The notes under the pieces were generated by a model. That model saw nothing but the letters and a program-made list of their open reading frames with translations, searched no databases and had not been told where the DNA came from. A DNA stretch of 64,000 nt, from NCBI GenBank assembly GCA_023267975.1, contig JALNLA010000001.1, forward strand, positions 186,001 to 250,000. The letters are read 5' to 3'. The DNA comes from Candidatus Terraquivivens ruidianensis (lineage in GTDB: Archaea; Thermoproteota; Nitrososphaeria_A; Caldarchaeales; Wolframiiraptoraceae). The position numbers were made by a program, and so were the translations under genes. Positions 45,828 through 52,982 of the stretch are shown in pieces; positions within the stretch are counted from its first letter, which is position 1; every line of letters starts with the position of its first letter.

Positions 45828-47047
45828 ATTCTTGCTTCTAAGGTTCTCATCGGTCTGTTGTTCATTACCCTTTTAGGCTCCCACATCATCCCATTCCACC
45901 TTAGAAGCAAAGGGTGTGCCACCACCCTGTTAACCTCGCCTCCGTAGAGGCGAGCTATATTTAATACGCCCACAGCGTCTCTATGGGCTTCCAGTCCGCA
46001 CTTATAACATTTGAACAACCTTCCTTTATTGGTCACGTTTTTTGAACGACATCTTAGGCATGTACTCGATGTTTCATATTCGCTTTCTTCGATAACTTCT
46101 ATTCCATATTCCTCTGCCTTCTCTTTGATCCTTCTGATTATGTAGTTGAAGCTCCAAAAGTTGTTTATTATTGCGTTTATCTTTGTACTACTATGATTAT
46201 TATTCCTTATGTCCTTGATTTTCCCAATGACTATCTTCGATATACCCAATACGTATACATTTTCGACTATGGTTTTTATTATAGCATTTACAGCATGTCT
46301 GAACTTTCGCAGTCTAATCCTATATAGCTTTCTAAGTCCTCTAGATGTTTTACGCTTATTCACCTTAGCTAACCTACTTTGTTCTTTCGCTATCTTCCTC
46401 GTCCAGTACCACCAATCTGCCAATAACGTCCTTCCAGAGTATGCTATTGGTTGTCTTAAACCTTCAAACCATACTGTCGCTAGGTTTATTACACCTAAAT
46501 CTATGTAGAGGGGCTTATTGCCTCCTCTAATGGGAGGCTTCTCAATTTTAACCGTCATAAAGCCCCTCCATACTTTATCCGTATCGTCGTAGATTATTTC
46601 AAGCCTTCCTTTTCTCCCATGCCACTTTAGTTCACCCTTATACTTTAATTTAAGTCCTTTTGGAAGGTAGATGTATTCCTCATCGAACTTGTAGCAATCG
46701 TTTCTTATGATGATTCTAAGCTTTCTTCTGCCGCTCCTCTTCCAATATCTTGGCATTGAAATCTTAGCGATGTACGGTGGAAGCCTTCCTTTCATCTCTA
46801 ACTTCTTTAAGGCTAGGAAGCTTCTCCAAGCCTCGTTATTCTTGTTTATGATTTGCTGTGCCGTTGCTGAACCTATGATTGGAGCGTATTTCTCGTATAA
46901 ATGCTTAGGATGCCAAGAGAACTTCTTATAGCGTATGTAGGCTTGCCTGCGCTCGAAGTTCAGTTCATTCCATAATCTGGCGCAGTTGTCCGCCAGCTTC
47001 CTAAGGCTTGGATGGTCGTTTACTGTGAACGTGTTCGTCCTTTCCAC
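45815..47047 (-). CDS. tnpB: TnpB RNA-guided nuclease homologue
   Basis: The 410-residue OrfB/TnpB protein has the first RuvC Asp in PLYIDLGVIN (about residue 180), the zinc ribbon CLRCRSKN with CYKCG (about 333-354) and the last RuvC Asp in AHRDAVGVLNI (about 359). The middle acidic residue, usually Glu in a VxIEDL-like strand, is not seen: the aligned strand reads IVIGKIKDI. It may use another acidic residue nearby or be nuclease-deficient. TnpB proteins are omega-RNA-guided DNA nucleases that help retain the element. The start is GTG and overlaps the upstream small gene by 28 bases. Confidence 0.9.
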   Translation of the reverse strand: MERTNTFTVNDHPSLRKLADNCARLWNELNFERRQAYIRYKKFSWHPKHLYEKYAPIIGSATAQQIINKNNEAWRSFLALKKLEMKGRLPPYIAKISMPRYWKRSGRRKLRIIIRNDCYKFDEEYIYLPKGLKLKYKGELKWHGRKGRLEIIYDDTDKVWRGFMTVKIEKPPIRGGNKPLYIDLGVINLATVWFEGLRQPIAYSGRTLLADWWYWTRKIAKEQSRLAKVNKRKTSRGLRKLYRIRLRKFRHAVNAIIKTIVENVYVLGISKIVIGKIKDIRNNNHSSTKINAIINNFWSFNYIIRRIKEKAEEYGIEVIEESEYETSSTCLRCRSKNVTNKGRLFKCYKCGLEAHRDAVGVLNIARLYGGEVNRVVAHPLLLRWNGMMWEPKRVMNNRPMRTLEARISRL

Positions 47048-47157
47048 GCTTCAATCAGCCTCTTAATCACGTCGTCATATGTTTCTCTATAATGCACCTT
47101 CAACCGCTTAAGCTCCTCTATGGTGTCCTTTTTAATCCTCACGGACATGGACTCCAT
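47020..47157 (-). CDS. Small ribbon-helix-helix-like protein upstream of TnpB
   Basis: The 45-residue protein begins MESMSVRIKKDTIEELKRL and ends GRTRSQ. It has the beta strand plus two helices typical of ribbon-helix-helix/VapB-type antitoxin or repressor subunits, with a Glu/Lys-rich turn and YDDVIKRLIEAWK as second helix. The ATG at 47157 is chosen because it lies about 10 bases after the predicted RNA start. The frame is open upstream but hydrophobic and overlaps the TATA box. It overlaps tnpB by 28 bases, so it is co-translated and may regulate the element. Confidence 0.72.
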   Translation of the reverse strand: MESMSVRIKKDTIEELKRLKVHYRETYDDVIKRLIEAWKGRTRSQ

Positions 47158-47190
47158 ATCTACCACAATAAACCACAATAGTGGTATCAA

Positions 47191-47199
47191 GTATATAAA
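47191..47199 (-). promoter_or_regulatory. TATA box of the element operon
   Basis: On the minus strand TTTATATAC lies about 35 bases upstream of the ATG at 47157 and just inside the left-end hairpin, so the promoter is carried by the element. Confidence 0.55.
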
Positions 47200-47204
47200 C
47201 CTTA

Positions 47205-47248
47205 TCGACAACTCATCCCACGGTTAAAACCGTAGGCTTTCTTGTCGA
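47205..47248. repeat. Left-end hairpin of the TnpB element
   Basis: The inner stem is CCCACGGTT with AACCGTAGG (one mismatch, AA loop). The outer stem is a perfect 7-bp pair TCGACAA (47205-47211) with TTGTCGA (47242-47248), separated from the inner stem by two 5-nt strands. This is an unusually long and stable palindrome and marks the left end. Confidence 0.68.
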
Positions 47249-47307
47249 ATTAAGTATGGTAAGAAATAACGTAAAAGGTACCTTATAGCCTAAACTCGAT
47301 AAGGACA

Positions 47308-48078
47308 TCATAAGAAGATTGTATCGAGTATCATCATCACGACGAAGCCTATGAGAAAGCCAAACGTGGCCTCTAACTCATGGCCCCGCCTGTGACTCTC
47401 TGGAATCATTTCATCACTCACCACATAAACCATAGCGCCCGCTGCGAAGGCTAAAGCCAGCGGAAGGGCCTGGCTCATGAAGGTGATAGTTAAAACACCT
47501 ATGATGCCTCCAACAGGCTCAGCTAGACCAGTAAGTAGCGCATAGAAGGATGCCCTTGCTTTCCTTAAACCTACGCCCATTAACGGAAAGGCTATCGCCA
47601 TACCCTCAGGGATGTTCTGCAGGGCTATAGCCACGGCGATTGTCGTGGCCAACGTTAAGTCTCCTGAACCAAAGCCAACGCCGACCGCAAGCCCCTCTGG
47701 AAAATTATGTATAGTTACCGCAAGTATCATGAGGCTCACCGTAGATAGTGTACTCCTCGGACCTTCTATGCCCTTTAGGATATGGGTATGAGGTACATAT
47801 TTGTCTAAGATATAAACAAATACGCTTCCAAATACAAAACCTATTACGGCGACGAATGCGCCTCCCGCATCTATCGCAGGGATAAGTAGGCTGAACACCG
47901 AAGCTGCTATCATAACGCCGCCAGCGAAACCTAACGCTGAATCGGTTACCTTATGCGATACCTGCTTGAAGAACAACACGGGCACGGCACCTATTCCAGT
48001 CGCCAAGCCAACGATGAGGCTTGCCAAAATTCCCAGTTGTATTAGCTCAACTTGTAACACCATGCAACAATCACTCAT
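47308..48078 (-). CDS. ZIP-family divalent metal transporter
   Basis: The 256-residue protein has about eight membrane helices and the ZIP metal motifs HNFPEGLAVGVGFG (about residue 123) and QNIPEGMAIAFPLM (about 153), like ZupT. It imports zinc or related divalent ions. DEMIPESHRRGHE follows in a later helix/loop. It is upstream of the TnpB element on the same strand and follows the PEP carboxylase gene by 13 bases, so the two may be co-transcribed. Confidence 0.92.
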   Translation of the reverse strand: MSDCCMVLQVELIQLGILASLIVGLATGIGAVPVLFFKQVSHKVTDSALGFAGGVMIAASVFSLLIPAIDAGGAFVAVIGFVFGSVFVYILDKYVPHTHILKGIEGPRSTLSTVSLMILAVTIHNFPEGLAVGVGFGSGDLTLATTIAVAIALQNIPEGMAIAFPLMGVGLRKARASFYALLTGLAEPVGGIIGVLTITFMSQALPLALAFAAGAMVYVVSDEMIPESHRRGHELEATFGFLIGFVVMMILDTIFL

Positions 48079-48091
48079 ATATTATTATACT

Positions 48092-49666
48092 TTACCCAAG
48101 GCTTCGCCTAAGCTTGGCGGCCATAACCAACGCTCGCTTAGCTTCATCCACTTTACCTTCGGAGAACAGAATTATGAAGTCGTTCGTGCTATTTTCATGC
48201 CTCTTTGTAACAGAGTTATTGGCCCCTACCCTTAAACCTATTACCTCTTCTGCTACTTTAACATCCTTGACTAATAATGGAAGTGCAAGCTCTACGAATT
48301 CTTTATCAAACGCTCTACTCTCATGGATGGTATCTATATTCCTCCACGAAAAAAATTCTGCAGCAACTTTCAGGTCTTCCTTTATGTTCTTATATGCATC
48401 CAGCAGCGCACGCTGCTCCCCCTCTCTTAGGGTTCCAAAGACTCTCAGTCCTATAAATTCAGGCGGCAAGCCCAAAGAATAGAGAGAAGCTGTGAATGGT
48501 ATGGCCCTCGGCATAGGTACATCACCTATCATCCTACTATAACCGAATAGACCTACATGCAGTCTTCTGGCCCTCCTTGCCGGCACAAGCCTTGATATTC
48601 TCTCGATAGTTTTAGCAGCATGTGCCAAAAACTCATAGTACGCGTCCTTAAACTTGGACGCAACAGATAAAAGCGTCTGCTCCAATTGCGAGAAGTCATC
48701 AATCTCGCCATTTGGTAAGTTTCTGTTTAGATACTCGACAACCATCTTCACGTCGTTCTCAGGGTAGTCGTACTTGAGCCCACACTGTATGGTAACGGTA
48801 TTCACGCCTTTATACTCTTCAACAAAGTTTGCTAGATTGCTTGGTGAAAGATGGCCTCTGAAGGGTAAGCTGCCAACACCGATTATAGGATAGATATCTA
48901 CGCGCTCCTTTTCGATAAGCTCCCTGATTTTGGAGAGCGCGACCTTTACCAGAATTACGGATGACACGAGCCCGTAATGAAGGGCCGGGTCGGACCTGGC
49001 GAGGAAGACGCGTAGATATTTCGGAGAAGTCGCCTCTAAAAGCTTAAAAAGCAAACTGTCTAAACTTACTAAGCTTGACCACTCCTCGAATAGAGGTATT
49101 ACGTTTATGGATCTTGGTCGAATCTCGCCTACCAGTTCTGCTAGCGTAACATCTGGAAAGTCAACCCTTACATTCTCTATGCCGACCACAGCCTCGGAAT
49201 ACGTCCTTAACACCCTTACTACATCCTTATGACTACTAGCGAAAGGTAGTATGACTTCAAAGACCGGTGCATGTTCCCCGTCCCCATAAAACTGTCTGGC
49301 CACGTCAAAATGTTTAGGTATGGCCTGAAGTGTTTCGAGGAATACTTTCTTCTCTACCTTTTCCAGCATCGGGTTTGGAATCCTATATGTGAGGAATATG
49401 TCCCTACCGAGAACCTTTTCTTTAAAGAAGCTAGGATAACTCGTCAGAAGCTTCCTGACGACATGCGGGTCTATGTCCTTTCCCTCAGAGTCCCACATAA
49501 CCTCTTGGCAACCTAGGGTGCTATAGGCATAGTATGCCTCGTAGACCTCCTTCTCACCCTCTATTACATCCGAGTCGCACCAAGGAGGAATAGAAGCGTT
49601 ATCAGGATGTTGCGTTGACATTGTTTTTGGTATCAGTCTTTGCTCACTCAAGTCGTCCAACCCCAT
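48092..49666 (-). CDS. ppcA: Phosphoenolpyruvate carboxylase, archaeal type
   Basis: The 524-residue protein is the short archaeal PEP carboxylase, marked by PKTMSTQHPDNASIPPW (about residues 13-29), GSLPFRGHLSP (about 269) and HVGLFGYSR. It adds bicarbonate to PEP to make oxaloacetate. It is about 400 residues shorter than the bacterial/plant enzyme, which is normal for this class. A first-position alternative start near MSTQHPDN would lose conserved residues, so the upstream ATG is kept. It fits an autotrophic or anaplerotic role. Confidence 0.95.
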   Translation of the reverse strand: MGLDDLSEQRLIPKTMSTQHPDNASIPPWCDSDVIEGEKEVYEAYYAYSTLGCQEVMWDSEGKDIDPHVVRKLLTSYPSFFKEKVLGRDIFLTYRIPNPMLEKVEKKVFLETLQAIPKHFDVARQFYGDGEHAPVFEVILPFASSHKDVVRVLRTYSEAVVGIENVRVDFPDVTLAELVGEIRPRSINVIPLFEEWSSLVSLDSLLFKLLEATSPKYLRVFLARSDPALHYGLVSSVILVKVALSKIRELIEKERVDIYPIIGVGSLPFRGHLSPSNLANFVEEYKGVNTVTIQCGLKYDYPENDVKMVVEYLNRNLPNGEIDDFSQLEQTLLSVASKFKDAYYEFLAHAAKTIERISRLVPARRARRLHVGLFGYSRMIGDVPMPRAIPFTASLYSLGLPPEFIGLRVFGTLREGEQRALLDAYKNIKEDLKVAAEFFSWRNIDTIHESRAFDKEFVELALPLLVKDVKVAEEVIGLRVGANNSVTKRHENSTNDFIILFSEGKVDEAKRALVMAAKLRRSLG

Positions 49667-49748
49667 TCCTTATCCCTTTTAACGTTATCTCAACCTTGGA
49701 AAGATTAGTTGGCGGGCCCGGTGGGATTCGGACCCACGACCTATGGGT

Positions 49749-49767
49749 TACTCCGTTTAATCATACT
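49749..49767 (-). other. tRNA-Lys intron 2, canonical position 37/38 (19 nt)
   Basis: Anticodon-loop bases CTCT (tRNA positions 32-35) pair with intron bases GGAG to form the 4-bp central helix. The 5' bulge is TAA and the 3' bulge is TAA. Cutting after the second base of each gives a normal seven-base anticodon loop. Confidence 0.88.
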
Positions 49768-49782
49768 TAAGAGCCCACCGCT

Positions 49783-49795
49783 TTAGGCGAAACCC
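49783..49795 (-). other. tRNA-Lys intron 1, D-arm position 22/23 (13 nt)
   Basis: D-loop bases AGGT pair with intron bases GCCT (one G-U) to form the 4-bp central helix, with bulges AGG and AAA. Cutting after the second base of each bulge rejoins G22 to A23 and completes the D stem GCTC/GAGC. At 13 nt this is a very short intron at a non-canonical place. Confidence 0.85.
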
Positions 49796-49843
49796 CTACC
49801 TGGCTGAGCTACGGGCCCCGATTCTGATGCTCTAAATACCTCA

Positions 49844-49851
49844 ATTATAAA
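49844..49851 (-). promoter_or_regulatory. TATA box of tRNA-Lys
   Basis: On the minus strand TTTATAAT is centred about 30 bases before the first mature base. It lies back to back with the promoter of the cyclophilin-like gene. Confidence 0.5.
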
Positions 49852-49907
49852 CTTATCCGAAATATGTGAATACGGATTATCCGAGATTAGCCTTTGGGTC
49901 CAAGATG

Positions 49908-49914
49908 TATATAT
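49908..49914 (+). promoter_or_regulatory. TATA box of the cyclophilin-like gene
   Basis: TATATAT lies 37 bases before the ATG at 49945. This supports that ATG as the start and implies a leader of only about 10 bases. Confidence 0.5.
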
Positions 49915-49944
49915 CGCCCCCTCTTGATTTTGCAATGGGCACGT

Positions 49945-50337
49945 ATGGTTCTAGTCTTGCTTGAGTTTAAGGGACTCGGTAGTGTTAAGGCTGAGTTTGT
50001 TGGGTCGCTAAATCCCAAAACGGTTACCGCTATCTTGAAAAGGCTGCCCATAGAATCTAAGGCGATGAGGTGGGGAGACGAGGTGTACTTTGAGACACCC
50101 GTGTCAGTCGGCGAAGAAAATACAAAAACCATCATGGAAGTCGGTGAGCTAGCTTACTGGCCACCAGGAAGGGCCATAGCGATATTCTTTGGCCCTACGC
50201 CCGTCAGCCGGTCGGGTGAGCCACGTGCATATAGTCCCTGCAACCCTATAGGTAAAGTCGTTGAAGGGTTTGATGTTCTTAAGAAGGTGAAGAGTGGAAT
50301 GCCCGTGAAGGTCATGATGTTGCGTGAGGGCACATGA
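49945..50337 (+). CDS. Cyclophilin-like fold protein
   Basis: The protein of about 130 residues begins MVLVLLEFKGLGSVKAEF and contains MRWGDEVYFETPVSV, YWPPGRAIAIFFGPTP and a Ser/Pro-rich loop, as in the archaeal/bacterial cyclophilin-like family (PF04126 type). Members have the cyclophilin barrel but no proven isomerase activity. The ATG at 49945 is chosen over an upstream in-frame TTG because the TATA box overlaps the upstream part. It overlaps the Nudix gene by four bases, so the two form an operon. Confidence 0.78.
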   Translation: MVLVLLEFKGLGSVKAEFVGSLNPKTVTAILKRLPIESKAMRWGDEVYFETPVSVGEENTKTIMEVGELAYWPPGRAIAIFFGPTPVSRSGEPRAYSPCNPIGKVVEGFDVLKKVKSGMPVKVMMLREGT

Positions 50338-50873
50338 GCGACGAAGCTTACGAGAAGGCCGTAGAGAGCAAACTCATCTACAAGGGCAGGTTATTTAATG
50401 TAAGGGTTGACAAGGTATCAACATCGTGGGGCAAATCGACCATCAGGGAGATAGTTGAGCATCCAGGCGCAGTCGTCATAATCCCGTTGCTCGATAGGGG
50501 GTCGGTCGTTTTGGTTAGGCAATATAGACACGCAGTTGGAAAGACTCTTTTGGAATTACCTGCCGGAACGATAGAGGCTGGAGAGGACCCTGAAAAATGC
50601 GCATACAGAGAGCTTGAGGAGGAGACGGGTTTTGTCGCGGGCAGGATGGAGAAATTGATGACGCTCTATCTAGCGCCTGGTTACAGTACGGAGAAGGTCC
50701 ATCTTTACATGGCCTCCGACCTAAAAAGGGTAGGCCAGAAGCTAGAGCCTGATGAAAAAATAAAGGTTGCAATTCTAAAGATGGACGACGTCATAGATAT
50801 GATTGTGGATGGTGAAATAGAGGATGCCAAGACCGTTGCGGGTATACTGCTACTGACGAGACTTATCTCTTAA
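50334..50873 (+). CDS. Nudix hydrolase, ADP-ribose pyrophosphatase-like
   Basis: The 179-residue protein has a complete Nudix box, G-x5-E-x7-REUxEExGU, in GTIEAGEDPEKC followed by AYRELEEETGF (about residues 79-101), plus VRQYRHAVGKTLLELPAG upstream. The layout matches ADP-ribose pyrophosphatases, which hydrolyse ADP-ribose to AMP and ribose 5-phosphate. It is coupled to the cyclophilin-like gene by overlap and converges with thiL, overlapping its end by 11 bases. Confidence 0.9.
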   Translation: MSDEAYEKAVESKLIYKGRLFNVRVDKVSTSWGKSTIREIVEHPGAVVIIPLLDRGSVVLVRQYRHAVGKTLLELPAGTIEAGEDPEKCAYRELEEETGFVAGRMEKLMTLYLAPGYSTEKVHLYMASDLKRVGQKLEPDEKIKVAILKMDDVIDMIVDGEIEDAKTVAGILLLTRLIS

Positions 50874-51831
50874 AATGGTCCCATCCTTTATACTCAATCG
50901 GTATGCGTTTTCCTTCCCAGATGGCAGTTATGCCCTCTGACTCATGAACCACCCTGCCAATCTTTATCAACCTTCCATTGACAGAGGTCAGCGCTTTCTT
51001 GACTACTTCAAGGTCATCACGGCTGACAGTAAACACCAGCTCATACTCTTCGCCGCCATAAAATACTAACTCGAAGGTATCCAACCCATGCCTCTCAGCA
51101 AACTTTCTGGCCGCTTCATCGACTGGAGGTGCGGTCACTTCAAAGCCCACACGGCTTTGCTTGGCCAATTCGTAAAGAGATATGGCTAATCCGTCACTGG
51201 AATCTATGCATGATGTTGCATATTTTGCTAAAACCACGCCCTCTCTAATTCTAGCCATCGGTCTCAGAGTTGCGCGTTTCAACGATTCATCTACATCTTC
51301 AACACCTTTCAGTAGAGCATAAAGGCCAGCTGCGGAGCGGCCAAAGAGCCCAGTCGTCACCAAGATATCTCCGACACATGCGTCGCTTCTCGACACGACC
51401 CTTTCTGCCGAACCTATGCCGGTGCAGGATACGATTATCTCCTGAGCTTCGTTGGTATCGCCACCAGTTATTGCGCCACCGTAATAATGTGCAGCGTTCT
51501 CTAAACCACTCCACAATGCCTCAAAATCCTCGAGACGCATGTCTCTAGGAAGGCCAAGCGAAATTAGGTACATCACGGGTGTCGCACCCTTAGCTGCAAG
51601 GTCGCTCACCACCATCGTCAGGGCCTTCCAGCCAACACTCTCCATATCCATACCGGGCGGAACATCCGTTGATTCTACCAGCATATCAGTGGATACGACA
51701 AGCTTTCCCGTAAACCCAATCGCTACAGCATCATCACCTTTTGGAAGCATGTGCTGTGGACCCAAGGTTATCCTCGAGAGTATCCGTTCAACAAGACCTT
51801 TCTCACCAATATCCTGAAGCTTCCTGAACAA
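50863..51831 (-). CDS. thiL: Thiamine-monophosphate kinase
   Basis: The 322-residue protein has the ThiL/PurM-like ATP-binding motifs GDDAVAIGF (about residue 37), VVSTDMLVESTD (about 48), VSDLAAKGATPVMYL (about 75) and GGDTNEAQEI (about 123), plus CIDSSDGLAISL. It phosphorylates thiamine monophosphate to the active diphosphate. It works downstream of TenA, encoded at 40 kb. It is followed by a non-coding gap and the GT2 gene on the same strand. Confidence 0.93.
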   Translation of the reverse strand: MFRKLQDIGEKGLVERILSRITLGPQHMLPKGDDAVAIGFTGKLVVSTDMLVESTDVPPGMDMESVGWKALTMVVSDLAAKGATPVMYLISLGLPRDMRLEDFEALWSGLENAAHYYGGAITGGDTNEAQEIIVSCTGIGSAERVVSRSDACVGDILVTTGLFGRSAAGLYALLKGVEDVDESLKRATLRPMARIREGVVLAKYATSCIDSSDGLAISLYELAKQSRVGFEVTAPPVDEAARKFAERHGLDTFELVFYGGEEYELVFTVSRDDLEVVKKALTSVNGRLIKIGRVVHESEGITAIWEGKRIPIEYKGWDHFKR

Positions 51832-51895
51832 GTCAGGTCAACCATCAAGAATCTTATTTACCGAGTTATAACGTTGATTTCCATTAAAAACCAAT

Positions 51896-52645
51896 TCACC
51901 TAGTCTTAAACAATCTGGCCAGCATGGTTTTAATGCACCACTTAAAGAATCTCCAGAACTCGGTCTTGCCAAGCTTAGACTTTCCTCCAAGCCTTGGCAT
52001 GAAGACAAACGGATACTCTACAACCCTGAACCCGTTCTTTGCCAACTCGTAAATTATCTGGACTTGAAAAACATAGCCAGAGTCTAGACCATCAAGTTTA
52101 AGATGCCTTAGTGCCTCAGCTTTGTACAGCCTATAACCAGACGTCATATCCTTCAGCTTAATACCCGTCGCCAACCTCGCCAGCAAGTTAGCGCCCTTGC
52201 TTACCAAAGTTCTGCTGGAAGACCCCCGCCCCCAACTTCCGCCTTCCACGTACCTCGATGCCACGACACAATCAGCACCGCTTTTCATTAGAAAGTCGAG
52301 CATGAGGGGAATCTTTTCAGGTGGATGCGAACCATCTGCATCCATCTCCGCCAAATATTCAACGTCCAGCTTTTCCAGCGCTAAGGCAAAACCGTCCTTG
52401 TAAGCGGAGCCAAGCCCTAACTTTCGTGGTCTCCTTATAACTACGATTTTGCCGTACTTATCTTTAATAGATTCAACCACATCTGCCGTACCGTCTGGAC
52501 TGTTATCGTCAACTACGATAACCCAGCCGTTTATGTTACCGCTTGAGAAAGTTGTGAAAGTTAATTCTAAGACGGTGCCTATGTTCCCCGCCTCGTTATA
52601 TGTTGGTATGACCACCGCGACATTTCGTTCTGTCAACCCCATCAC
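51896..52645 (-). CDS. Dolichyl-phosphate sugar synthase, DPM1-like GT2
   Basis: The 249-residue GT-A enzyme has VVIPTYNEAGNIG (about residue 11), VVDDNSPDGTAD (about 44), AEMDADGSHPPEKIP (about 93) and VASRYVEGGSWGRG (about 121), the pattern of dolichol-phosphate mannose synthase Dpm1. It makes a polyprenyl-phosphate sugar used for surface glycans or protein glycosylation. There is no C-terminal membrane domain, as in Dpm1 of the soluble type. It lies upstream of thiL on the same strand, about 65 bases apart. Confidence 0.88.
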   Translation of the reverse strand: MMGLTERNVAVVIPTYNEAGNIGTVLELTFTTFSSGNINGWVIVVDDNSPDGTADVVESIKDKYGKIVVIRRPRKLGLGSAYKDGFALALEKLDVEYLAEMDADGSHPPEKIPLMLDFLMKSGADCVVASRYVEGGSWGRGSSSRTLVSKGANLLARLATGIKLKDMTSGYRLYKAEALRHLKLDGLDSGYVFQVQIIYELAKNGFRVVEYPFVFMPRLGGKSKLGKTEFWRFFKWCIKTMLARLFKTR

Positions 52646-52743
52646 GACCGCTCAGGCTTAAGTTTAAGAATATCCGCCCATTCGAACAATATAGTGAGAA
52701 TACTGCTAAATTAATAAATTTCCATATTAAGTGCGTTAAACGG

Positions 52744-52818
52744 GCCCCGGTAGCTCAGCCCGGTCGGAGCGGCCGCCTCGTAAGCGGCATGTCGCGGGTT
52801 CGAATCCCGCCCGGGGCT
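52744..52818 (+). tRNA. tRNA-Thr(CGT)
   Basis: The 75-nt gene folds with acceptor GCCCCGG with CCGGGGC, D stem GCTC with GAGC, anticodon stem GCCGC with GCGGC and T stem GCGGG with CCCGC around TTCGAAT. The anticodon loop CTCGTAA gives CGT. No intron is present. An AT-rich TATA-like stretch TAATAAATT lies about 30 bases upstream. The 164 bases after the gene hold nothing clear. Confidence 0.95.
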
Positions 52819-52982
52819 TTATCCAAAAACCTCAAAATCCCTAATTCGGGTCGTATGTCTCATAATATACTTAGAATTCTTGTTTTTGTTATCATAAATT
52901 GGCTCAATCCGACCTCACCCAAACATGGTAAGAGTTTTCAAGCATGTTTAATCGTCACTAAGATACAGGTCCAACCCATCTT

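Larger units (their letters stand above)
45799..47250 (-). mobile_element. TnpB-only IS200/IS605-type element (IS1341 group)
   Basis: The element carries tnpB and a small overlapping upstream gene but no tnpA transposase. Both ends can form hairpins: 47205-47248 on the left and 45807-45827 on the right, the right one ending in the sequence GTGTCAA common at the ends of this group. It probably moves only if a TnpA acts in trans. An omega-type guide RNA would be expected across the 3' part of tnpB and the right end, with its guide taken from the flank, which here is the start of the glycosyltransferase gene. Exact borders are approximate. Confidence 0.78.
49713..49818 (-). tRNA. tRNA-Lys(CTT) with two introns
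   Basis: The gene spans 106 nt. Removal of a 13-nt intron (49783-49795) and a 19-nt intron (49749-49767) leaves a 74-nt cloverleaf: acceptor GGGCCCG with CGGGCCC, D stem GCTC with GAGC, anticodon stem GTGGG with CCCAT, loop CTCTTAA (anticodon CTT), and T stem GTGGG with CCCAC. The D stem forms only after the first intron is removed. The T loop reads TCCGAAT, so position 55 is C in place of the nearly universal U. The three bases after the discriminator are CCA, so the tail is encoded. Confidence 0.92.

Noticed and set aside
40566-49882. A shared 14-base sequence AATACGGATTATCC upstream of two genes (about 40567 and 49869)
   Set aside because: Several exact 14-base matches are expected by chance in 64 kb and the two genes have no common function.
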